Shown here: positions 26,704-37,200 of the stretch, one piece after another
Numbering within the stretch: position 1 is the stretch's first letter
How the letters are laid out: each line of letters starts with the position of its first letter
DNA from: Bacteroidaceae bacterium
GTDB lineage: Bacteria; Bacteroidota; Bacteroidia; Bacteroidales; Bacteroidaceae
Assembly: GCA_017526905.1 (NCBI GenBank)
Contig: JAFXQT010000006.1
Span: 1-64,000 of the forward strand
DNA: 64,000 bases
Direction of reading: 5' to 3'
Translations under genes and position numbers: made by a program
Notes under the pieces: model-generated
What the model was told of the DNA's origin: nothing
What the model saw: only the letters and a program-made list of their open reading frames with translations
Database searches by the model: none

Positions 26704-28458
26704 TTACTTTGAAGCTGCAACCAGGTGCTTACGGATAAGAAGCGGAGTTATAGAACGCAACGTCTGGACGCGCTTGTGGCTGGTACGGATTGCTTTCTTC
26801 ACCTCGGCTTCACCTGTGATAGTGAAGGTGTCGGCTGCGATGTATGCTTCACTGTCGTTGTAGTAAACGAGATAGAGCGTGAACACACCCTTGGAGTAGC
26901 TGGATACATATTTTGCATAGTTCTCAGCACCACCGGTATATGTCTGCACATCAGCTACGAAGAGCTCACCCTTGCTACCGCTGAGACCAGAAGCCTGATC
27001 TTCAGGAACGGTAATTGTTCCATCTTCATTCATGATGAATTCAAGCGTCTTCTCGTTGCCCCAAGGTGCAATCTGATAGTGCGATTCGTTGTCGGCATCA
27101 ACGTTGAGTGCAAGGCCTTCTTCGGTTACGATCTTGTCGTTGTCAGGATCACTAAGCAAGTCGTAGTAGTAGGTGCCTACATAGGCTGGAGCCCAATTTA
27201 CGGACACTTCGCCACCCTCGATGACAGCTTTCACCTTGGAGGACAGTTCGCCGGCCACTTCGCCAGCAGCATTGAAGGCGACAATAAGCACGTAGTAAGT
27301 ACCACTCTCATCATACGGCAGGCGGAAAGCAGTACCATCGGCCACGTCAACAGCGCCTTCGTACGTGCCTGCTACCAGAGCATCGTGAATACTTTCATAG
27401 GTATCCTCGGTAACCAATGCGGCCTTTGCCGAGGCGATGTCTTGGCCGAAGTATGCGATACCTTCTACAAAGTACTGCTGATCGGTGTCGATGAAGCGGC
27501 CCACATACTCATAGTCGAGGCTGTAGTCAGCAATGGCGGCACCGGGCAATGCCACAGCAAACATGCCAGAGGTGTTAAAGCCATCATAGAGACCTCCGTT
27601 GTTGTAGTTGGACATGGAACCCAAGAAACTGTTGGCGGGCATGGTGATGACACCATCCTTCAGCTGACCGAAGTATTCTGCTTGTTGCGACTTTACAGCA
27701 TCCAATGAGTTTCCTTTACGCAGATAATATGCGGGGAACGACTCAAAGTACATCGAGCCATAGCCGAAATCCAACCCGGCGTAGAATGCCTCTACCCAAA
27801 CGTATTCGGGATCCTCGGCGTGGATGACAATGTTGTAGTCGCCATCGCCTTCCCATCGGCTGGGTTTGTATAAGCTGTGGCCCTTATAAGGATTGATCAG
27901 CCGATATACACCATCGGTCACGACATTCTTCTGGATGGCTACTGCCCACACATCTGGATCAGAGGCAAAACTGCTTGTCCAGTCTGCAAAGAGGCCTTCA
28001 CGATAGGAACCTGTGCCCAAATCAACCCATTCCGTAGCACCTACTTTGAGGTTAAGTTTGGATGCACCGTACGGCGTGGTGTAGTCCTTGCCAAGCTCAA
28101 TCGACATACTCTCATAGATTCCGTACTCCACCTCATCAGGGTTGTAGGTAATGTCGATGTTTGCACTTTCTTCGCCATCGGCAAAGGCTACAGAAGTGGG
28201 AACAGTATAGATGCTACCTTCTTCCTGCTCGGCAGTGATGGGAACGGTAACAGCACCGCTGGTATTGGCACGATAGACAGGGATGGTGAACTTGCTCTCG
28301 GCCTTGGAAACATCAAAGGTTGAGGGCAGATCACTGCTGAAAAATACCTGAGCACCAGTAGGCAGGGGGGCAGGAGCGATGGTCTCATCATCGCTGCACG
28401 AAGTGAAGGCGAAGCCTACTGCCAACAGCATCAAGGTATAACCTAATATACGTTTCAT
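26704..28458 (-). CDS. SusCD-associated surface lipoprotein (locus A)
   Basis: 584 aa, lipobox FAFTSC (Cys20) followed by SDDE, the typical surface-export start. Residues about 35-125 form a Calx-beta-like domain (PVYRANTSGAVTVPITAEQ, TVPTSVAFADGEESANIDI) that is clearly homologous to the N-terminal domain of the 39200 lipoprotein. A second region about 135-230 (WVDLGTGSYREGLFADW) is followed by further beta domains. It probably helps capture substrate next to SusD, as SusE/SusF do for starch, but its ligand is unknown. It is third in the susC-susD-lipoprotein order with 46 bp from susD. Confidence 0.8.
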   Translation of the reverse strand: MKRILGYTLMLLAVGFAFTSCSDDETIAPAPLPTGAQVFFSSDLPSTFDVSKAESKFTIPVYRANTSGAVTVPITAEQEEGSIYTVPTSVAFADGEESANIDITYNPDEVEYGIYESMSIELGKDYTTPYGASKLNLKVGATEWVDLGTGSYREGLFADWTSSFASDPDVWAVAIQKNVVTDGVYRLINPYKGHSLYKPSRWEGDGDYNIVIHAEDPEYVWVEAFYAGLDFGYGSMYFESFPAYYLRKGNSLDAVKSQQAEYFGQLKDGVITMPANSFLGSMSNYNNGGLYDGFNTSGMFAVALPGAAIADYSLDYEYVGRFIDTDQQYFVEGIAYFGQDIASAKAALVTEDTYESIHDALVAGTYEGAVDVADGTAFRLPYDESGTYYVLIVAFNAAGEVAGELSSKVKAVIEGGEVSVNWAPAYVGTYYYDLLSDPDNDKIVTEEGLALNVDADNESHYQIAPWGNEKTLEFIMNEDGTITVPEDQASGLSGSKGELFVADVQTYTGGAENYAKYVSSYSKGVFTLYLVYYNDSEAYIAADTFTITGEAEVKKAIRTSHKRVQTLRSITPLLIRKHLVAASK

Positions 28459-28504
28459 AATATAATGTATTTCTGTTTAACTGATTTAATTACTATTAGC
28501 GATT

Positions 28505-30169
28505 TTAGTCTGTTACGCCATCCTTAAGTTCCGGGTTCTGCTCAGACACAGGCTGAGAACCACCTTCGTTGTTCACGATGCCAGCGTTGGTGTCGGTCTC
28601 GGTGGTGGGGAAGCGCATGTTGAGCCATGGGTCGTCGGCCTTAATGTTGAACATGAAGGCGGCAGGGACATTGGTGGGAGCAGGCTTGCCATCGGCACCG
28701 AGGTGGAAGCGTACGAAGGGCTTGTTCAGGCGGCGGGTATCCACCACGCTGAAGCCTTCCATCCACAGCTCTACGCGACGCTGGAACCAGATCTCATCAG
28801 CCAGACTGCGACCGCTGGCATTTGAATTGTAGGAAGGATCACGATAGGTCTTGACAAAGTTCTCCAGCACGGTGCGTGCCTGTGCCTCGTCGCCGCTCTT
28901 GAGCAGACCTTCGGCCTGAATCAGGATCATTTCCTCAACGCGCATCAGGGGCCAGTCGTTGGCGTTAGTCACGCTGCCGGCGCCAGTCTTCATGCCGAAC
29001 TTAACGTTGGTGTAGGGGGCATAGGGACCCTTGTCGCCGTTGGCATCCTGATAGGTAGCAATAGCATCGCCCTCGGCCATTACAACACCATCGGTAATCC
29101 ACTGCACACCTTCAAGGTTGGGTGAATGGAGGTTCTCATCAAGCCACCAGCCCTTACGCACATCGGTCGAAGGAATTTTGTCGTAAAGGATCTTATTGAT
29201 TTGAGGTACATTGTCCGTGGCGGGGCCGTAGCCGTTGCCCGTGAAGGCACTGGTCCAGCTGGCGCTGGTGCGGTAGCCATAGCTGCTGCCCATATCTTCG
29301 GTGATGAGGATACCCCAAATCCAGTTATGCTCGTCGATGCGGCAGAAGGCGGGCTTGTTCACCTCGTTGATGGCGGCTGGCGTGTAGCCTTCCATGGCCT
29401 TGGCGGCATCGGCGGCAGCTTCAGCCCAGTTGCCCATGTAGAGGTTGGCGCGGGCACGCAGGCCATAGGCCACGTTCAGATCAACCATGTGCTTGCTGGT
29501 GCGCTTGAAACCTTCCAGGTGCTCGATGGCCCAAGTCAGATCCTGAAGGATCACCTCGTACACCTCGGCCACTGTGGCGCGCGGATTGTTTGCATAATCA
29601 ACACCTGCAGTCAGAACTGGGATGCAGGGCTTGTCCTTGCACGTCTCATAGCTGCCCTGGAAATAGGGGGCCAGCGACAGGTAGTCAAATGCACGCAGGG
29701 CCTTGGCTTGTGCAACCTTGTACTGCGCCTCTTTCACTTCGGTGTCCTCGCCAATCTGATTGATGACATCGTTGGCCATACCCAGCTGGTTGTAAGGTAC
29801 CTTGTAACGGATATAAGGGTTAGCATAGTCAGGGTTACGGTCGGACAGTTCGCTGGCAGTGCTGAACCAGTTGTATCCATTGTCTGCACCAAAGGCATCG
29901 CCGCCTTCCAATGATAGGGAGATAGCGGCCATGATGAAGCCGAAGTCGTCGGCACGGCTGCTGCTGGTGAACACGCTGCTTGCTTCGCCCATCATGTTGT
30001 ACATGCCGGAGAATGTAGCATCCACGCGCTCAGACACGGCTGCTACCGTCTCGTTCATCTGCTCGGTAGTGAGGCTTCCGCCCTCATAAACCATATCGTC
30101 CATGCCATCGCACGCCGTGAAGGTCAAAGCGGCACCGAGCGTTAATAGGGAAATCTTATAGAGTTTCAT
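28505..30169 (-). CDS. RagB/SusD-family outer-membrane lipoprotein (locus A)
   Basis: 554-aa lid/binding protein for the SusC partner. Lipobox FTACDGMDD (Cys20). The SusD helical framework with tetratricopeptide-like repeats is visible (YNQLGMANDVINQIG, AQAKALRAFDYLSLAPYFQGSY, AYGLRARANLYMGNWAEAAADA), and the C-terminus has the usual FQRRVELWMEGFSVVDTRRLNK and PWLNMRFPTTE. It is 53 bp downstream of susC. It pairs with the 37488 protein, which has similar but divergent sequence and the same C-terminal DGVTD. The peptidase neighbours favour peptide binding (RagB-like) over glycan. Confidence 0.93.
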   Translation of the reverse strand: MKLYKISLLTLGAALTFTACDGMDDMVYEGGSLTTEQMNETVAAVSERVDATFSGMYNMMGEASSVFTSSSRADDFGFIMAAISLSLEGGDAFGADNGYNWFSTASELSDRNPDYANPYIRYKVPYNQLGMANDVINQIGEDTEVKEAQYKVAQAKALRAFDYLSLAPYFQGSYETCKDKPCIPVLTAGVDYANNPRATVAEVYEVILQDLTWAIEHLEGFKRTSKHMVDLNVAYGLRARANLYMGNWAEAAADAAKAMEGYTPAAINEVNKPAFCRIDEHNWIWGILITEDMGSSYGYRTSASWTSAFTGNGYGPATDNVPQINKILYDKIPSTDVRKGWWLDENLHSPNLEGVQWITDGVVMAEGDAIATYQDANGDKGPYAPYTNVKFGMKTGAGSVTNANDWPLMRVEEMILIQAEGLLKSGDEAQARTVLENFVKTYRDPSYNSNASGRSLADEIWFQRRVELWMEGFSVVDTRRLNKPFVRFHLGADGKPAPTNVPAAFMFNIKADDPWLNMRFPTTETDTNAGIVNNEGGSQPVSEQNPELKDGVTD

Positions 30170-30222
30170 ATATTGCGATATTTTGATTTACGAATAACAT
30201 ATGTCTGTGTCATAGGTAGATG

Positions 30223-33200
30223 TCAGAACTTCACCTGCAGGCCGGCGGTTACGCTGCGCATAGTAGCATACTGGCCTGTGGCCAGGCCGGCACCAGAGGT
30301 ATATGAACCTACGCCAGAAGTGTAGCGGGGGTCAAGACCCTTGCGTGCCGTTACGAGGAAGAGATTCTCGCCTGCGAAATACACGCGGAGGCTGCGAATC
30401 TGAGCTTTCTGGAGCCACTTCTTGGGGAAGGTGTAGCCCACAGTCAGGTTGTTCATGGAGAGGTAGTTGCTGCTGGTGAGGAAGCGGTCGATGGATGTCT
30501 GCGAAGTGGCCTCGGTGTCGCCGTAGCTCATGCGGGGGATATCGCTGCCGGTGTTCTCGGCGCTCCAGGCATCAAGCAGATCCTTGTGCATGGCCTGACC
30601 CTGGCTGCGGCCATTGTGCATCAGCTGGTGGTAGGCACCGTCGTAGGTCTTACCGCCCAGTTGGAAGCTGAACTGTGCGCTTAGGTCAAAGCCATAAGCC
30701 TCGAAGGTGGTGCCGAAACCGCCAATCACCTTGGGCTGGACATCGCCCAGGTCATACTGGTCGGCTTGGTCCTGCGAGTTGGTCACAATCTGGCGTCCGG
30801 TCTTTACGGGGTTACCATCGGCATCAGTCACGGCTTCATAAACCAGACGACCTTGGTCATCGACCTTGTCCACCATGATGACGTTACCCTCGGAATCCTT
30901 CATTTCGTCGCCGTTATCATCCAGCTGCGGAACCTGAACCACCTGCATCTTGGTCTCTTCAGTCCAGTACAGGGCCTGACCGTCCTGGAAGTTGTAGTCC
31001 CACTTGTTGATGGCAAAGTCATCGCCCGTGTAGGTACCACCGTAGGTTCCGGCATATTTGAGCATGTAGGCCTGGGTTACAGAACCACCCACGCGGATGA
31101 TGCTGTTGCTGTACTTGATGCCGCCAGCAGCCTCGTCAGCAGGATCCAAGCTCAGGAACTCATTGTGGTTGTGTGCCAGTGCAAAGTTGATGTTCCACTT
31201 GATGTTCTTGGTGCGGAACACATCACCGTTCAGCGAGAGTTCAACACCGCGGTTCAGCAACGTACCCACGTTGGCAGGATAGGTGCGGGCGTTGATACCG
31301 GAGCTGAGGGGCAGATACTTGGTGTAGAGCAGGTCTGTGGTGCGACCGGTATAAACCTCGAACGTACCGTTCAGGCGATACTTGAACAGAGAGAAGTCCA
31401 GACCGAAGTTCCACATCTTCTTGCTTTCCCAAGTCAGTTCCTCGTTACCCTTGCTGGAGAGCGACACGCTGTATTCGCCAGTCTCCTCATTGTAGGAGGG
31501 CGCATAGGTGTCGGCGTAAGCATGCCAACCCATGTTGTCGTTACCGTTGGCACCGAAGCTTACCTTAGCTTTCAAAAGGTCAACCCATTCTACGTCCTTC
31601 ATGAACGATTCTTTGTTAATCTGCCAGCCAACACCGAAGCCGCCGAAGTTACCCCAACGGTGGCCGGGGGCGAAGATGCTGGATGCACCGCGACGGAAGT
31701 CGGCATCGAAGAAGTAGCGCTCGCCGTAGTCATAGCTGACGCGGCCCAGGATGCCCTGACGCATCAGGTGGTCGGTGTAAGAACTGACATCCTCGTTCTT
31801 GTGTGCGAGGGCATTGTTCAGCTCGCCAGTGTATGGGTTGAAGAGGTGGTCGTTGCTGCCGGAAATGCGCTGATCCATGCGCTTCTCCTGCTCATAACCT
31901 ACCATTACACCAATGTTGTGCACATCGGCAATGGTTCTACGATAGTTTGCCAGATACTGTTGGTTCACATCAAATGCGCGGTTGTGCAGGGCATAAGCCT
32001 GGCCATCATAGGCAGCTGCAGAGCCAAAGCGGCTATACAGGTCGTTCTGACGGCTGTTAATGTCCTGAACAGCCAGCTGTGCGCTGATGTCTAAACCAGC
32101 GATAGGCGTTACCGTAGCTTTCCACATGCCGGTGAAGATGTCGCTATAGGTGCGGCTACGGTCGTACATATTGTCGCGAACAGCGTTGCCCACGATGGCG
32201 GGGCGGCTGAAATTGGTTTGGTTGCTGTCGTAAATCTGAATACCATTCTCCACCTTCAGGCTTCCGTCAGCGTTACGCACGTAGAGAGGATAAATCGGTC
32301 CGATGTTGTTGGTGATATAGAACAGGTTACCGCTGCTTCCATAGGTTGTGGTGTAGTAGGGCGACTCGCTGATACCATGGGTGAAGCCCATGTTTGTTGC
32401 CAGTGTCAGCCATTTCTTTGCCTTGTATTCTACGTTGGTACGGCCGGTGTAGCGCTCATACTTGGAGTTGTCCACAAAGCCGGCATCGTTCAGGTAGCCC
32501 ACGCCGGCATAGTAGCTCAGACGGTCGGTACCGCCACTCACGCTGGCGTTGTATTCCTGGCGGAAGCTGTTGTGGTAGGTCTCATCGTACCAGTTGTCGG
32601 GGGTGTAGTAGTATTGTCCGTCGGTGTAACCAAGCGTTGCGTTGGGGTTCAGACGGAAGTTGGTACCGATGAGGTTCTGGCCTGCAGGTACGGTATATAC
32701 CTGATAGCCCAAGCCGCCGTTGGCACCATTGTAGATGTTGGCGTTGGCAAAGGCATGTGCATCCTCGGCACTCTTGCCAAGGTTCATGGTCTGCCAGTTA
32801 TAAAGACTGCGATACTGGGTCTCGTAGTACTGTGCCGGGTCGGTAATCACGTCGTAGTTGGGCACCAGGCGGGAGTTCGAACCCCACTTGCCTTCGAAGG
32901 TCACCTCGGCATCCTGACGGCCACGGGCCTTCTTGGTGGTGATGAGGATTACGCCATTGGCACCACGTGAGCCATAGATGGCGGTGGCGCTGGCATCCTT
33001 CAGCACAGAGATGCTCTCAATATCGTTAGGGTTCACACTTGCCAAGCCCTGTACCATGGGTACACCATCGATAACGTACAGAGGAGTGTCAGTGGCGTTA
33101 AACGAACCGAAGCCACGGATGCGGATGGTAGGTGCGCTACCAGGACCAGAGCTCACGCCCGTGGCCTGAATACCGGCTACCTTACCAATCAGCGAGTTGG

Positions 33201-33609
33201 TAGCAGTAGAGCTGACGTGACTGGTAATTTCTTCGCTCTTGATTTCCACGGCCGAACCGGTGAAGGTGGAACGCTTGGTGGTACCGTAACCAATCACCAT
33301 CACTTCATTGAGCAACTGGTCGTCAGTGTCCAGTGCAATCTGCATGCCATTGCGGGCCTTCACCACGCGGGGCAGCATGCCGATGTGGCTCAGCTCTAAG
33401 CGTGCGTTGGCATTGGGCACCGTAATGGTAAACTCACCGTTAGCATTCGTCGTGGTACCCGTCTTGGTGCCGAGCACCTTCACGGATGCACCAGGCAAAG
33501 GTTCGCCTTCATCAGCCGTGATGATAGTGCCCTTCACCGTGACTTGTGCCATCGCCATCCCCACGCAGAGGAAAAGCGAGGCCAATAACATAGAAAGTCT
33601 TTTTTCCAT
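30223..33609 (-). CDS. SusC/RagA TonB-linked outer-membrane transporter (locus A)
   Basis: 1128 aa from MEKRLSMLLASLF. I prefer this ATG over one four codons upstream because the mirror gene at 34156 has only this start, and the upstream ATG is ACG there. Signal peptide 1-22, a carboxypeptidase-regulatory-like domain (VKGTIITADEGEPLPGASV), a TonB-dependent plug (PLYVIDGVPMVQG, SISVLKDASATAIYGSRGANGVILITTKK), and a 22-stranded barrel ending in aromatic-rich GLQVKF. It imports substrate held by SusD. The first 90 coding/leader bases are identical to those of the mirror gene; later codons diverge at many silent sites, showing recent exchange at the 5' end. Confidence 0.95.
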   Translation of the reverse strand: MEKRLSMLLASLFLCVGMAMAQVTVKGTIITADEGEPLPGASVKVLGTKTGTTTNANGEFTITVPNANARLELSHIGMLPRVVKARNGMQIALDTDDQLLNEVMVIGYGTTKRSTFTGSAVEIKSEEITSHVSSTATNSLIGKVAGIQATGVSSGPGSAPTIRIRGFGSFNATDTPLYVIDGVPMVQGLASVNPNDIESISVLKDASATAIYGSRGANGVILITTKKARGRQDAEVTFEGKWGSNSRLVPNYDVITDPAQYYETQYRSLYNWQTMNLGKSAEDAHAFANANIYNGANGGLGYQVYTVPAGQNLIGTNFRLNPNATLGYTDGQYYYTPDNWYDETYHNSFRQEYNASVSGGTDRLSYYAGVGYLNDAGFVDNSKYERYTGRTNVEYKAKKWLTLATNMGFTHGISESPYYTTTYGSSGNLFYITNNIGPIYPLYVRNADGSLKVENGIQIYDSNQTNFSRPAIVGNAVRDNMYDRSRTYSDIFTGMWKATVTPIAGLDISAQLAVQDINSRQNDLYSRFGSAAAYDGQAYALHNRAFDVNQQYLANYRRTIADVHNIGVMVGYEQEKRMDQRISGSNDHLFNPYTGELNNALAHKNEDVSSYTDHLMRQGILGRVSYDYGERYFFDADFRRGASSIFAPGHRWGNFGGFGVGWQINKESFMKDVEWVDLLKAKVSFGANGNDNMGWHAYADTYAPSYNEETGEYSVSLSSKGNEELTWESKKMWNFGLDFSLFKYRLNGTFEVYTGRTTDLLYTKYLPLSSGINARTYPANVGTLLNRGVELSLNGDVFRTKNIKWNINFALAHNHNEFLSLDPADEAAGGIKYSNSIIRVGGSVTQAYMLKYAGTYGGTYTGDDFAINKWDYNFQDGQALYWTEETKMQVVQVPQLDDNGDEMKDSEGNVIMVDKVDDQGRLVYEAVTDADGNPVKTGRQIVTNSQDQADQYDLGDVQPKVIGGFGTTFEAYGFDLSAQFSFQLGGKTYDGAYHQLMHNGRSQGQAMHKDLLDAWSAENTGSDIPRMSYGDTEATSQTSIDRFLTSSNYLSMNNLTVGYTFPKKWLQKAQIRSLRVYFAGENLFLVTARKGLDPRYTSGVGSYTSGAGLATGQYATMRSVTAGLQVKF

Positions 33610-33643
33610 AAATACTCTCATTGATTAAACATAATGTAACTTA
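33530..33643 (-). repeat. Left arm of 114-bp inverted repeat at susC 5' ends
   Basis: These 114 bp are the reverse complement of 34122-34235 with only 2 mismatches, both just upstream of the ATG. The 90 bp from the leader into codon 27 (33530-33619) are perfectly identical, including silent positions. Beyond both ends the two sequences diverge. Confidence 0.9.
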
Positions 33644-34121
33644 TCTTATTATTTTTGCTTCTTCACATGCTAATCATTGTGGTTGCGTAATGCAGGGCAC
33701 TAAACTGAGCCCTTTCGCTAATGTCATATCGCTATTCGTTATCCATTGGTGCCAAACGAAACTAATGCGCTAATCATAAAACGCGGCAAATTTAACGCTT
33801 TTTTAGTAAACGGCAATTAAATTTATCAAAAAATGTACTTTTACCCTCCTTTTTTTGTCAAAAATGCGTAAAAAGGGGGCATTTAGGTGAAGAAATAGCA
33901 CCATTCCACCCTTTTTTAGTGACACAAGTTGTTGCGTGTGGCTCATGCGTTGGCTGCTAAAGGGAATTAAATAATGTACGCGCGCGCACGACTATGCCAT
34001 CGCTTTGAAACTTCATAATGCACACTTACAATCATGATGGCACTGCTTGAGAACCGTTTCGTGTGGACACATGTTTGCATATCCAGGCATTTTTTTGTGT
34101 GGAGGCCTTTTTACCTTTCGC
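33644..34121. other. 478-bp spacer between the divergent susC genes
   Basis: No gene. It contains two copies of CTTTTTTAGT (33798-33807, 33911-33920), an alternating GTACGCGCGCGCACG tract (33976-33990), and one promoter-like element directed left (33787-33817). On the plus strand I find no comparable TAnnTTTG box near the rightward susC, only TACCTTTC at 34112. Confidence 0.6.
33787..33817 (-). promoter_or_regulatory. Leftward promoter-like element toward susC of locus A
   Basis: On the minus strand ATTG at 33817-33814, a 19-nt spacer, then TAAATTTG (33794-33787), fitting ATTG/TTTG-N19-TAnnTTTG. It would give a leader of about 170 nt to the ATG at 33609. It lies inside the inverted-repeat spacer. 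Confidence 0.45.
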
Positions 34122-34235
34122 TAAGTTACATTATGTTTAATTAACGAGAGTATTTATGGAAAAAAGACTTTCTATGTTATTGGCCTCGCTTTTCCTCTGC
34201 GTGGGGATGGCGATGGCACAAGTCACGGTGAAGGG
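34122..34235 (+). repeat. Right arm of 114-bp inverted repeat at susC 5' ends
   Basis: Reverse-complement partner of 33530-33643 (112 of 114 bases matching). It spans the leader and first 27 codons of the rightward susC gene. Confidence 0.9.
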
Positions 34236-37200
34236 AACCATCATCACAGCTGATGACGGTGAACCTTTGCCTGGTGCTTCGGTCAAGATCCTGGGTCAGA
34301 AGACCGGTACAACGACCGATATCAATGGTGCGTTCACCATTACAGTGCCCGATGCAAACACACGATTGGAGCTGAGCCATATCGGCATGCTGCCCCGCGT
34401 GGTAAAGGCCCGCAACGGCATGCAGATTGCCTTGGACACTGATGATAAACTGCTGGAAGAAGTGCTGGTGGTAGGTTATGGTACTAGCACCCGTTCCGCC
34501 TTCACGGGTTCGGCTGTGGAGATCAAGAGTGACGACATCACCAGCCACGTCTCAGCTTCGGCCACAAGCGCCCTTGTCGGCAAAGTGGCCGGTATCACTG
34601 CCACATCAAGTGACGGCGCACCCGGCAGTGCCCCCACCATCCGCATCCGCGGTATTGGTTCGTACGCAGCCTCTACCACCCCGTTGTATGTGATCGACGG
34701 TGTGCCCATGTCACAAGCTTTGTCCACTATCAACCCCAACGATATCGAGAGCATCTCCGTGCTGAAGGATGCCAGTGCAACTGCCATCTATGGAAACCGC
34801 GGTGCCAACGGCGTCGTGATCATCACCACGAAGAAGTCCAAGGGTGTGGCCAAGGATGCCGAAGTGACCTTCGACGCCCGCGTGGGTAGCAACTCCCGCC
34901 TCATTCCCCGCTACGACCTCATCACCGATCCCGGCCAATACTATGAGACCCAGTATCGTGCCCTGTACAACAGCGTGGCTTACAATGGCGGAACCTCTGC
35001 CGACGCTTACGCTTTTGCCGATGCCACACTATACGGTGACGTGAACAATGGCGGCCTGGGCTATCAGGTCTATACACTGCCGGCCGGCGAGAAGCTGATC
35101 GGTACGAACTTCCGTCTGAACCCCAACGCCAAGCTGGGCTATAGCGACGGCCAGTACTACTACACTCCTGACAACTGGTACGATGAGGTTTATCACTCCT
35201 CCACCCGCCAGGAATACAACGCCAGTGTGAGCGGCAACTCCGGCCGTATGAGCTACTTTGCCAGCGCCGGTTATCTGAACGACGGTGGCCAGGTGGACAA
35301 CTCGCAGTTCGAGCGCTACACCGCCCGTACCAACCTGGAATACCAAGCCAAGAAGTGGCTGAAGCTGACTACGAACATGGCTTTCACCCACTATGACAAC
35401 CAGCGCCCCTCTTACAGCGACACCTACGGCAGCAGCACCAACGTGTTCTACACCATCAACGGCATTGCCCCCATCTTCCCGCTGTATGTACGCGATGCTC
35501 AGGGCAATATCATGACCGAGCAGGGCCGCACCGTGTATGATGCAAACCAGACCAACTTCCGTCGGCCCAGTTTCGGTGGCAACAGCGTACGCGACAACGT
35601 GAATAACCGCCGCCGCACCTACGATGACATCTTCTTCGGCCAATGGGGTGTCACGGTGACTCCCATCGAAGGCCTCGACATCAAGGCCAACCTCAGTGCC
35701 ACCAGCGACAACGCACGCAGCACCAGTCTGTCCAGCCGCTTCGGTTCGGCCAGCAGCGTAGATGGTGCCGCATCTGTGAGCAGCAGCCGCTACTTCTCTG
35801 TGAACCAGCAGTACATGGTGAACTACTTCCACACCTTCAACGAGGTGCACAACTTGGGCATCGTGGCCGGTTACGAACAGCTGAAGGACAAGGATCAAGG
35901 TCTGAGCGCCTACAACACCCACCTGTACAACCCCTATATCGGTGAAATCAACAATGCTGTGGGTCCGAACGATGACATGAGCATGACTTCTTCTACCGAC
36001 AACTACATGACCGAAGGCTATCTGGCCCGTGCCACCTACGACTATGCCGAGCGTTTCTTCGCTAACGCCAGCATCCGTCGTGATGCCAGCTCGAAGTTTG
36101 CTCCCGGCCATCGCTGGGGTACGTTCTGGAGCGCCGGTTTCGCATGGCAGGTGAATAAGGAGGAGTTTATGAAGGACATCAGCTGGGTGGATCTTCTTAA
36201 ACTGAAGATTTCCTATGGTGAGAACGGTAACGACGGCGGTATGGGCTGGCACGCATACGCAGACCGCTACGCCACCAGCTTCAACAGTACCACCAAAACC
36301 TACAATGTGACCATGTCCGACAAGGGTAACGAAGACCTGACCTGGGAAACGAAGAAGATGTGGAACTTCGGTGTTGACTTCTCTTTCTTCAACTACCGCC
36401 TGAACGGTACGTTCGAGGTCTATACCGGCACCACCAGCGACCTGCTGTGGTGGAAGCAGGTGCCCCTGAGCTCAGGTCTGACCGTGACGTCCTTCCCCGC
36501 GAACGTGGGCAAGCTGCTGAACCGCGGTGTTGAGCTCTCGCTGAACGGCGATGTAATCCGCACCAAGAACATCAAGTGGAACTTGAACATGAACCTGGCC
36601 CATAACCACAACGAGTTCACAGAGCTGGACGCAAGCATCACCGAGAAGGGCCTGCGCTCCAGCAACCAGATCGTACGTTTGGGCGGTTCGCGCTACCACG
36701 CTTATATGAAGAAGTTTGCCGGTGTGGATCAGACCAACGGCCGTGCCCAGTACTGGAAGGCTTATACTTACGCTGATCAGGATAAGAAGGATCCCAATGA
36801 CCTGACACTGATGAGCAATACTTATGGCGAAGGCCCCATCGTGAAGGAAGAACTGACCTACGACCTGACCGAGGCCAGCCTGTATGACTGCGGCGACGTC
36901 CTACCCAAGCTGCAGGGCGGTTTCGGCACCACGTTCGAGGCTTACGGCTTCGACCTGAGCGCACAGTTCAGCTACCAGTTGGGCGGCAAGACTTACGACG
37001 GCGGCTACCAGCAGCTGATGCACAACGGTAGCGGCCAGCAGCTTGGCACGGCCATGCACAAGGACTTGCTCAAGGCTTGGAGCCCCGAGAACCCCAACTC
37101 TGACATTCCTCGCCTGAGCACATCGGCCAACGACGATCCCGGCTCTGGCTCACAGACGCCCATAGACCGTTTCCTCACCAGCAGCAACTATCTCTGTCTG

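Noticed and set aside
33530..34235. Insertion sequence with terminal inverted repeats
   Set aside because: The spacer has no transposase frame and the arms reach into coding sequence of both susC genes, so the arms come from the gene 5' ends.
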